A DNA stretch of 64,000 nt, from NCBI GenBank assembly GCA_946557105.1, contig CAMNSZ010000003.1, positions 62,001-126,000 on the forward strand, in the 5' to 3' direction. Numbering within the stretch: position 1 is the stretch's first letter; the number at the start of each line of letters is the position of its first letter. The notes under the pieces are model-generated. The model ran no database searches. It saw only the letters and a list, made by a program, of their open reading frames with translations, and was not told where the DNA came from. Below are positions 30,449 to 38,586 of this stretch, in pieces. Origin of the DNA: an uncultured Lachnospiraceae bacterium. GTDB lineage: Bacteria; Bacillota; Clostridia; Lachnospirales; Lachnospiraceae. A program made the translations under genes and the position numbers.

Positions 30449-30703
30449 ATGGAAATAAAAAAAGTATGTGATGAACTAAAAGAAATTTTAATTGAGAGCT
30501 TAGAAGTTAATATAACAAAAGAAGAGATTGATGGAACGGACTTAATTACAGAATTAAATATAAATTCTGTTGATGCATTGGAGATTTTAGTAAGAGTTGA
30601 GAATAAGTATGATATTATGATACCAGATGAAGATCTAAGTGCTAGCTTAATACAATCCTTAGAGAGCTTTGCAAATTATATTATTGAAAGGTGTGGGGTA
30701 TAA
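30449..30703 (+). CDS. Acyl carrier protein 3 (atypical NSV site)
   Basis: 'ELNINSVDALEILVRVENKYDIMIPDEDL'; ATG 30449 after GGAGGA (ORF track opens at 30347). Confidence 0.8.
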   Translation: MEIKKVCDELKEILIESLEVNITKEEIDGTDLITELNINSVDALEILVRVENKYDIMIPDEDLSASLIQSLESFANYIIERCGV

Positions 30704-30809
30704 GTAATGCATTTTCCAAAATAAAGGCTGCTTTTGTTAAAAGGCAGTGCAATAGAGATTACGGCATTCACACTAAAAAACAGGATATACAGTAGTTTCT
30801 AAATTGAAA

Positions 30810-31150
30810 CTGTCATTGTTCCCCAATATATGTAAATGAAACTGTGGAATACATTACATCAGGTGTAAGTGCAATAAAGACTAGGTTTTGTAGTAAATAT
30901 ACCATTCTATATATGATGTAGTACAAATTTGTACAGATTACTAATATAGCTTTAAACGCAGGTGGCAGGTGTACGAGGGATGGTATTTGAGACGCAATGT
31001 TCTGCAGTGTTTTACAGAATCTATAGTAAGAGAATACGGTGAAAAGGAATTGCATGTAATTATAGTTACACTACATGTTATAGCTTTTTTGCATCAGAGA
31101 AAGCGTCTTATATTACAGGTTATGTGCTTGAAGTCTATACTTATAACATA
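30810..31150 (+). pseudogene. FabG-like SDR remnant, multiply frameshifted
   Basis: Pieces in different frames: 'NIALNAGGRCTRDGI' (about 30940), 'CFTESIVREYGEKELHVIIVT' (about 31010), 'FASEKASYITGYVLEVY' (31088-31138), in SDR order. Confidence 0.65.
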
Positions 31151-31180
31151 GAATTATGGCTAGAGTGAGGGTATAAGAAT

Positions 31181-32575
31181 ATGTTATTTCAGAGGATTAT
31201 GGAACAAGTAAGAGTTAATAAAAATAAGGTTGCTATTAAAGATACAAGAAGAGCGTTAACTTATAGCGAACTCTGGGATGAAGTTTATAAGAAAAGGGAA
31301 GCAGCGATACATAGAGGTATTAATTCAAATTCTAAGGTGCTTCTTAAAATGGAAAATTGTTGTGAATGGTTAAGTAGCTTTTTGGCATTTGCTATTATAG
31401 GTGCAAAAGTTATTACTGTATCACCAGAGAGTAAAGAAGAACAGATACAATATCTTCGTAGTACATTAAAATTCTCATATGAAATTACTCCAGATAATTG
31501 TCAAAATTTTTTTTATTTTAAGGATGATGCGGAAGAAAAAACTGATATTTTATTTCCCAATAATGGAGCTGAGGTAGTTTATCATATTACATCAGGTTCA
31601 ACTGGAGAGGTAAAAATATGTATTCGTACAAGTGAGCAGTTAGTGGCAGAAGGGGAGATGTATGAGGAGAGACTTAATATAACATCTCAGGATGTAATTG
31701 TTTGTCCGTTACCACTATATCATTCTTTTGCATTTGGTGCGGTATTAATTAGTGGTTTAATCACAGGCGCCACAATTGTATTGATGGAACGATTTACACC
31801 AAGAAAGTATTTACAAATTCTTAAAAGTGAAAAAGCTTCCTTATCATTTATTGTACCAGTTATGGCAGAATTATTGGTAAAAGTGAAATGTGAAGAAGAA
31901 TATGATCTTTCGTTTATGCATTATATCGTAGTTGGAACAGGTATTGTTTCCGAAAAAGTATTTTTTGAATTTCAGAAAAAATTTGGGATTGTACTTTCTT
32001 CTAATTATGGGAGTTCAGAGACGGGAGGTGTTATTACAAGAACGGATAGCAAAAGTTACCCAAGTGTAGGAAAAGCAATGAAAGGAGTTTCTATCCAACT
32101 GAGAGCTGATAATGGAAGTATATCTTCGAATAATGAAGGACAATTGTGGATAAAAGCTCCATCTGTAATGAAAGGATATTATGGACAAGAATATGTTTTT
32201 GAATCTGATAATTTCTTTTTTACAGGGGATATTGCTAGAATTGACCAGTATGGCAATATATACATTTTAGGAAGATTGAAAAACATTGTGAGCATAGGAG
32301 GAAAGAAGATAAATCCTGTATATGTTGAAAATGTAATAAAATTGTATCCTGATGTGAAGGATACAGTGGTATTAGGTAAAAGAAAAGAAAATAACGAGGA
32401 AGTCTTGGTTGCGCTTATTTCGGGAAGAGAAAATTTAAATTTGATAAAGATTAATGAGTATTTAAAAGAAAAGTTAGAACGTTATATGATTCCTTCTGTG
32501 ATAAAAATTGTAGAGAGTATTCCTAAAAACAGCATCGGTAAAGTTGATTGTGGCGAAGTTTTAGCATTATTTTGA
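31181..32575 (+). CDS. AMP-dependent acyl-CoA/acyl-ACP synthetase (adenylation enzyme)
   Basis: 'HITSGSTGEVKI', 'NYGSSETGG', 'FTGDIARIDQYGNIYILGR', 'IPKNSIGKVD'. Confidence 0.9.
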   Translation: MLFQRIMEQVRVNKNKVAIKDTRRALTYSELWDEVYKKREAAIHRGINSNSKVLLKMENCCEWLSSFLAFAIIGAKVITVSPESKEEQIQYLRSTLKFSYEITPDNCQNFFYFKDDAEEKTDILFPNNGAEVVYHITSGSTGEVKICIRTSEQLVAEGEMYEERLNITSQDVIVCPLPLYHSFAFGAVLISGLITGATIVLMERFTPRKYLQILKSEKASLSFIVPVMAELLVKVKCEEEYDLSFMHYIVVGTGIVSEKVFFEFQKKFGIVLSSNYGSSETGGVITRTDSKSYPSVGKAMKGVSIQLRADNGSISSNNEGQLWIKAPSVMKGYYGQEYVFESDNFFFTGDIARIDQYGNIYILGRLKNIVSIGGKKINPVYVENVIKLYPDVKDTVVLGKRKENNEEVLVALISGRENLNLIKINEYLKEKLERYMIPSVIKIVESIPKNSIGKVDCGEVLALF

Positions 32576-32616
32576 AAGGAGAGTTTAAGTATGAATTATA
32601 GAGGAAAGGTGAAGGG

Positions 32617-33612
32617 ATGAATTCTGACTTACTAATTCAACTAATGCATAGCTATAAGGTTTCATTTTTACTGTTTTACGCAGTAGACATAGGGATTTTT
32701 AATTATTTGACAAATCAAATTGCAGCAGATGACCTTTGCAAAATTTGCTCTTTTCATTCTGTAGAGAAAATGCAGATTATGCTCAATATATTTGTTAGAA
32801 TTGGTTTATTGAAAAAGGAGCAGGAATGGTATTGTCTAAAGAGTGAATATAAAGAGTTATTAGTTAGTACAAGTGCTCATTCAATGGTTCATTTATTAAA
32901 ATTAGAAAAATTTTTAATGGAAAATTATAATACATATAATAAATTGGTTTATGCTATGGAAAATGATTCAGTAGATGACTTTAATAATCAGCATAAGCAC
33001 AATATGGAATATACTTATGGTCAGGCAATGGAAAATGGAGGGAGATATGCTGCTCTTCAAGTTAGTAGAATTTTTAGAAAACTTACAATGAAGGAACCTA
33101 GAATACTGGATGTTGGCGGGGGAACAGGTAGTTACGCAATTGCAATAGCAAATGTTTTAAAAAATGCTCAAATTGATATATATGAACGTCCAGAGATGGA
33201 ATCAGTATGTAGGGATAATATAATCCTTAATAGAATGGAAGAATCAATATCCTATAAGTCAATTGATATTACAAAAGAAGAGATTCCTCAGAAATACGAT
33301 GGCATCTTAATGTCTAATCTTTTGCACTTATTTAGTCGAGAAATAGTATTACAAATTATGAAAAAAGCGTCTAATGGCTTAAGTAAGGATGGCATACTTG
33401 TTTTACATGATTTCTTCTTGGAAGATAACCATACGGAACCTTTACAAGCACTATTATTTACAATTGATTGGCTTTTAATCGGAGCAAAGTTTAATTATTC
33501 TACTAATGATATGAAATTAATCGGAGAGACTTATGAATTAGAATTGGTAGATATTAAACGATATAAAGAACTTCCAACTACGAGCTTAGTGTTTGTCAAA
33601 AGATCAGAATAA
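32617..33612 (+). CDS. SAM-dependent O-methyltransferase
   Basis: Dimerisation-type N-terminus, 'ILDVGGGTGSYAIAIA', 'LVLHDFFLEDNHTEP'. Confidence 0.85.
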   Translation: MNSDLLIQLMHSYKVSFLLFYAVDIGIFNYLTNQIAADDLCKICSFHSVEKMQIMLNIFVRIGLLKKEQEWYCLKSEYKELLVSTSAHSMVHLLKLEKFLMENYNTYNKLVYAMENDSVDDFNNQHKHNMEYTYGQAMENGGRYAALQVSRIFRKLTMKEPRILDVGGGTGSYAIAIANVLKNAQIDIYERPEMESVCRDNIILNRMEESISYKSIDITKEEIPQKYDGILMSNLLHLFSREIVLQIMKKASNGLSKDGILVLHDFFLEDNHTEPLQALLFTIDWLLIGAKFNYSTNDMKLIGETYELELVDIKRYKELPTTSLVFVKRSE

Positions 33613-33881
33613 TTTTTGAGTATTCTTGTTTACAAAATATTTAGAAGGAACAAAGTAAATATATACTTGGTTTAGTTAAACTAGTACAAATTTTTTTAGA
33701 AAGCACTATATGGGAACATAAAGTATTGATATCAGCGATATTGAGCGAATTGTTGGGAATGGTCAGTGGAATGATTTTATATGGTTACAAATAATTGCAT
33801 TATTTTGAGTACATGAATTGATTGGTAATTGATGAGTTTATTATCAAAATGGTATCAATATATGAATCTAAGGAGAAGAAT

Positions 33882-35207
33882 ATGGTTCAAAAAGAAAAAA
33901 TTATTTGTATTGTTTTGGAGGGAATGGGAACAAAGTTATTAAATCAATACATGAATCAAGGATATTTAAAAAATATACATAGTTTGATGAGGGAACAGGG
34001 AGGATTATTGTTATCAAGCAAAGTACCTTATGAAGGCTCAGCACTTCAAACGGCATTTACAGGTTATCAGCCAGAAGAAACAGGAGTTTATTCATATTGG
34101 CATATTCACAATTATCATTACATTCCTCAGATTATTACATCAGATCAGCTAGAAAAAAAGTCTATTTGGCAAAGGGAGGAAATGAATGATAGGAGGTTTG
34201 CTGTAATTAATATATTTGGTACACATAAGCCATATCCAATAAATGGATATATGCTAACCTATTTATTTCAACAGTCATTAAGAGCTTGTTATCCTGAGAA
34301 TCTTATTAGAGAGTTAAGTAAGGCGGGATTCCCGTATGGGAACGATGTTTCCGCTTTATACACAGGAACAGAACGTGAGAAATTTCTTAATATGATTTTT
34401 CAATTAGAAAAGAAACGTATTAATGTTGCATTTGAATTACTAAAAAAAGTGGATGTGTTAATAGCTAACTTTACAATTGTGGATAGATTATCTCACTTTT
34501 ATATGCAAGAACTTGATAGTGAAGTATTTCAAGAAAAAACTGAGTCTGCAATATTTAAAGCTTATGAGCTTATGGATGAGACGGTAGGGCGATTTCTTGA
34601 TGAAATGGATAAAGATACACAATTATTTGTTTTTTCAGATTTAGGTTTTGGTTCATTAAGAGAATTCTTTTCTTTAAATAGTTATTTAGAAAAAGAAAAT
34701 TTTTTGAGACGTGAAAAAAATGGACAATTTGACTGGAAACGTACAATTGCGTTTGAATCTATCCAAGGTTCGCATGGAGTAAACATAAATCTTAAAGGTT
34801 TATATAGAGATGGAATTGTTGGTATGGAGCAATTTGAATCAGTTCGCAATGAAGTTATGGAGTATTTGAATAAATTGATAAATCCAAAGACGGGTTTACC
34901 ATACTTTAAAGCAGTAATAAAGGGAGAGGAATTTTATTCAGGAACATATTCTAATAAGGCACCACACATTATGTTAGAGGCATTTGACGAGCGATATTTG
35001 CCACTTGGTGATAATTATTGGGCAGAACATGTTCATAGACATTATCAGAGCGGATGGCATAGAAGAGAGGGTTTTTGGACTGGTAAAGGTAATAAAATTG
35101 ATGGAGTTAAAAAAGATGGCTCGGTATTAGATATTAGTCCAACATTGTTTGGACTAATGAATAAATCAGTTCCAATCGAGTTCAAAGGTAAATCGCTCAT
35201 ATCTTGA
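33882..35207 (+). CDS. Alkaline-phosphatase-superfamily phosphodiesterase/phosphatase
   Basis: 'ICIVLEGMGTKLLNQYMNQGYLKNIHSLM', 'LQTAFTGYQPEETGV', 'FSDLGFGS'; ATG 33882 after AAGGAG (ORF track opens at 33822). Confidence 0.75.
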   Translation: MVQKEKIICIVLEGMGTKLLNQYMNQGYLKNIHSLMREQGGLLLSSKVPYEGSALQTAFTGYQPEETGVYSYWHIHNYHYIPQIITSDQLEKKSIWQREEMNDRRFAVINIFGTHKPYPINGYMLTYLFQQSLRACYPENLIRELSKAGFPYGNDVSALYTGTEREKFLNMIFQLEKKRINVAFELLKKVDVLIANFTIVDRLSHFYMQELDSEVFQEKTESAIFKAYELMDETVGRFLDEMDKDTQLFVFSDLGFGSLREFFSLNSYLEKENFLRREKNGQFDWKRTIAFESIQGSHGVNINLKGLYRDGIVGMEQFESVRNEVMEYLNKLINPKTGLPYFKAVIKGEEFYSGTYSNKAPHIMLEAFDERYLPLGDNYWAEHVHRHYQSGWHRREGFWTGKGNKIDGVKKDGSVLDISPTLFGLMNKSVPIEFKGKSLIS

Positions 35208-35216
35208 ACAAAGGAG

Positions 35217-35321
35217 ATGTATTCTGTCAAAGTATTTATATTTGGTATTGTTGGAAGAAGTTATAATCTAATTAATTAGTTTATTCAGCAGGGATATTTA
35301 CCGAACCATAGAGTTTTATAA
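35217..35321 (+). pseudogene. Remnant of a second AP-superfamily phosphodiesterase
   Basis: MYSVKVFIFGIVGRSYNLIN-stop-FIQQGYLPNHRVL-stop parallels KIICIVLEGMGTKLLNQYMNQGYLKNIHSL of the upstream intact gene. Confidence 0.6.
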
Positions 35322-35340
35322 TATTAAAATACATAAAGAT

Positions 35341-35538
35341 AGGATAGGAAAGAAGAATGCGAGTCTTGTAATTCCAACATACAATAAAATTAGTTATCTC
35401 AAATTGGTGTTAGAATCAATTAAGTATCAGACCATTTCATCAGAACGATTTGAGGTTATCGTAGTCGATGATGGTTCAACTGATGAAAGTTATTGTGTAG
35501 CCATTGCCCTTGACACACTCTCCAAATTTGCGTTATAA
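35341..35538 (+). pseudogene. GT2 glycosyltransferase N-terminal fragment
   Basis: In-frame RIGKKNASLVIPTYNKISYLKLVLESIKYQTISSERFEVIVVDDGSTDES, no in-frame ATG, stops at 35536. Confidence 0.8.
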
Positions 35539-35690
35539 CCAAAATAAGGAAATAATGGGAGCAATTTACTGGAAATTATATGGAGCCCTTTTTATGTACT
35601 ACTAGGTGACCAAACATATTTATGATTGACTTTTGAAGCAAGGTTTGGTATATAAAAGAATGATATTTCAACAACAAATAGTATAAGTGA

Positions 35691-36434
35691 GTGAGATGGG
35701 TTATGGATTTGGAAAGCTATAAAGTCCTAATGATAGATGATGATGAAATGATAGCCACGGCTACTTCCGAATATTTCAATATGTTCGGCGTAAAGACTTC
35801 CTATGTAACAAGCTATGCTGATGCGGTAGCTTTTCTTGAAAAACACGATGTTTCATTGCTCTTGCTTGATATCAATCTTGGTGAAAAATCAGGCTTCGAT
35901 CTTTGCAAGAAGATACGGGAAAACTATGACCTGCCGATATTCTTCATAAGTGCCCGGACAAGTGACGATGATGTGCTTATCGCTCTGAACATAGGCGGCG
36001 ATGATTATATCAAAAAGCCCTATACGCTTAGCGTTCTGCTTGCCAAGGTGAAAGCTGCCGTTTTAAGATACGACAGGACACGGAATAATACGCACGCTGT
36101 CCGAAATTTTCAGCAGAATGAGGACGGTGTTGTTAAACTGACAGGTGAAATGTACCTTAACACAAATATTCACAAGATCATTGCAGACGGCAGGGAGATC
36201 ACCCTCAAAGCACTGGAATACAAGCTGCTGTATTATCTTTACACAAACAGGGGCAAGGTCGTTTCAAAGGACGATCTGCTCAGAGATGTGTGGGAGAATG
36301 AATATATCAACGAGGGTACGATCGCCGTACATATCCGGCATCTGCGTGAAAAGATCGAAGCCGACCCCAAAGGACCACAGCTCATAAAAACCGTATGGGG
36401 TGTGGGCTACATGATGGAAGAGACAGCACTATGA
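35691..36434 (+). CDS. OmpR/VanR-like response regulator
   Basis: Receiver 'VLMIDDDEM', 'LLLDINLGEKSGFDLCKKI', 'KPYTLSVLLAKV'; winged-helix C-terminus 'VHIRHLREKIE'. Confidence 0.95.
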   Translation: MRWVMDLESYKVLMIDDDEMIATATSEYFNMFGVKTSYVTSYADAVAFLEKHDVSLLLLDINLGEKSGFDLCKKIRENYDLPIFFISARTSDDDVLIALNIGGDDYIKKPYTLSVLLAKVKAAVLRYDRTRNNTHAVRNFQQNEDGVVKLTGEMYLNTNIHKIIADGREITLKALEYKLLYYLYTNRGKVVSKDDLLRDVWENEYINEGTIAVHIRHLREKIEADPKGPQLIKTVWGVGYMMEETAL

Positions 36435-37717
36435 AAGGATATTACAGATTTATGGTGCTTCTTGTCCTGTTGCTCGTCGTCGGGCTGTTTGCTGTTGTGA
36501 AGATCACCGGCACAGATTATTTTTCACAAAATAATTATGATGTGCTTTTGCTCAATGAGATTGCGCATAAGATGGTTCCAGACGATATGCCGCCTGAAAA
36601 CACAGCTCCGGAACGGGAATATGTAATACTTGACATAAACGGGAATGTTATTTATGATAACCGTTCCGACCGTTCGGAAGCGATAACCGTTGAGACGGCA
36701 ATGCAAAGGCGTTATCCCTATACCTATATCACAGAGAATAATCAGATAACAGGCAGTGTCGTACTTACAGACAGCAAGAAGCATTTCGACCGTCTGCGTA
36801 CAAATATCATCGCTGTTTACTGTGTATGCGGTTTTCTCCTGATCGGTGCGGCGGCGGCTTTCGGGGCGTATATCCGCAAAACGATCATACTCCCATTTGC
36901 TAAGATGAAAGATTTTGCATCTTATGTGGCGGCAGGCGACCTTGACCGACCTCTTGAAATGGATAAGGGCAATATGTTCGGCGCTTTTTCGGAGAGCTTT
37001 GATATCATGCGAGAGGAGCTGAAAGCGTCCAGAGCAAGAGAGCTTTCCTTGCAGAAAAAAGAGCGTGAGCTTATTGCGTCGCTTTCTCACGACCTGAAAA
37101 CGCCTGTGACGGGTATTAAACTCACATCTGAGCTGATGGCGGCGGTATTCTCTCAGAATGAGGGTCAAGAAATAACAGTCACGGAAGATATGACCGAGAA
37201 GATGAACAACATCTATAAAAGAGCCGATGAGATAGGGGTGCTTGTCAACAACCTGTTTTCTTCAACTTTGGAGGACTTAGGAGAGTTCAAGGTAGAATGC
37301 TCGGACGAAAATTCCGCTGTTATAGCGGAGATCGTTTCCAAATACGATGACAGAGGGCTTGTGCGTATATCCGAAATACCGCAGGTCATTGTACATATTG
37401 ACAAGCTGCGTTTGTCGCAGGTCATTGGCAATATCATATCTAATTCTTACAAATACGCGGAAACTCCCATAGACATTTCTTTCCATATTGATGAGAGCTT
37501 TCTTGAAGTGTCGATCAGTGACAGCGGCTCGGGCATTTCCGAAGATGAGATAGAGCTTATCACCAACAAATTCTATCGCGGAAAGCAACATGGCGACAAG
37601 GAAGGCAGCGGTTTAGGTCTGTATATCGCAAGGATACTCATGGATAAAATGGGCGGAGAGTTATATGTCAGGAGTGAAAACGGGTTGTGCGTAACGCTGC
37701 TTATTCCGATCAGTTAA
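36431..37717 (+). CDS. Sensor histidine kinase
   Basis: Two TMs, HAMP, 'SLSHDLKTPVTG', 'IISNSYKYAE', 'GSGLGLYIA'; ATGA overlap with the response regulator. Confidence 0.95.
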   Translation: MKGYYRFMVLLVLLLVVGLFAVVKITGTDYFSQNNYDVLLLNEIAHKMVPDDMPPENTAPEREYVILDINGNVIYDNRSDRSEAITVETAMQRRYPYTYITENNQITGSVVLTDSKKHFDRLRTNIIAVYCVCGFLLIGAAAAFGAYIRKTIILPFAKMKDFASYVAAGDLDRPLEMDKGNMFGAFSESFDIMREELKASRARELSLQKKERELIASLSHDLKTPVTGIKLTSELMAAVFSQNEGQEITVTEDMTEKMNNIYKRADEIGVLVNNLFSSTLEDLGEFKVECSDENSAVIAEIVSKYDDRGLVRISEIPQVIVHIDKLRLSQVIGNIISNSYKYAETPIDISFHIDESFLEVSISDSGSGISEDEIELITNKFYRGKQHGDKEGSGLGLYIARILMDKMGGELYVRSENGLCVTLLIPIS

Positions 37718-37723
37718 GAAAAA

Positions 37724-37751
37724 GACAAGATTTTGACAAGATTTTGACAAG
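37724..37751 (+). promoter_or_regulatory. Three iterated GACAAG(ATTTT) repeats, candidate response-regulator operator
   Basis: GACAAG at 37724, 37735 and 37746 at exact 11-bp spacing; TATAAT at 37773-37778. Confidence 0.65.
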
Positions 37752-37824
37752 GAAATCATTAACGGGATCATATATAATACTATCATAAGATAAATAATCA
37801 TATATTTGAAAGGTAGTGTTAAAT

Positions 37825-38583
37825 ATGATCCCTATTTTGCGTACAGAAAAACTATGCAAGTCTTTTTCAAACGGCGCTGCACAGCAGCACGTTATCAAGA
37901 ACCTCGATTTGGAGATCATGGAGGGCGATTTTACTGTCATCATGGGCGCTTCAGGTTCAGGCAAGTCCACCCTGCTCTATGCTCTTTCGGGAATGGATAA
38001 GCCCACTTTGGGAAAGGTATTCTTCGGCGACACCGAGATTTCGGGCTATACGAACGATCAGCTTGCTGTGTTCAGGAGAAAAAATTGCGGATTCGTTTTT
38101 CAGAGCATCGATCTGCTTGAAAATCAGAGCGTCCTTGACAATGTGCTGACGGGCGCGTTTGCCGTGCAAAAAAACTCCCCCGAGCTTATCAAACGGGTAA
38201 AGGAACTGCTCGCAAAGGTCGGGCTTGATGAGAAAATGCAGAAGAAATACCCGAACCAGCTTTCCGGCGGAGAGGCGCAGCGTGTCGGAATCGTGCGCGC
38301 TGTGATAAACGAGCCGAAAATTCTTTTCGCGGACGAGCCTACCGGTTCGCTCAACTCCGCAGCGGGCAAGGACGTTCTTGACATCTTCACTGGGGTTCAC
38401 GAGAACGGTCAGAGCATCGTTATGGTAACGCACGATATCAAGACAGCGCTGCGCGGGACGCGGGTCGTCTATCTGCGCGACGGCAAGGCTGTCGGCGAAC
38501 ACAGAATGGCGAAATACGGCGGGAACGACCCTAAAGAGCGCCGCGAAAAGCTGACGGCATTCCTTGACGAAATGGGTTGGTGA
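37825..38583 (+). CDS. ABC transporter ATPase (LolD/BceA-like)
   Basis: 'GASGSGKST', 'LSGGEAQRVGIVRA', 'ILFADEPTGSLNS'. Confidence 0.95.
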   Translation: MIPILRTEKLCKSFSNGAAQQHVIKNLDLEIMEGDFTVIMGASGSGKSTLLYALSGMDKPTLGKVFFGDTEISGYTNDQLAVFRRKNCGFVFQSIDLLENQSVLDNVLTGAFAVQKNSPELIKRVKELLAKVGLDEKMQKKYPNQLSGGEAQRVGIVRAVINEPKILFADEPTGSLNSAAGKDVLDIFTGVHENGQSIVMVTHDIKTALRGTRVVYLRDGKAVGEHRMAKYGGNDPKERREKLTAFLDEMGW

Positions 38584-38586
38584 CTT

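Noticed and set aside
33613-33880. Hydrophobic fragment KVLISAILSELLGMVSGMILYGYK before the AP-superfamily gene
   Set aside because: Short, no start or family signature; insufficient evidence for a remnant.
36524-37168. Long minus-strand ORF (214 aa) opposite the histidine kinase
   Set aside because: Antisense to a clear, well-conserved coding gene; codon composition mirrors the sense strand.
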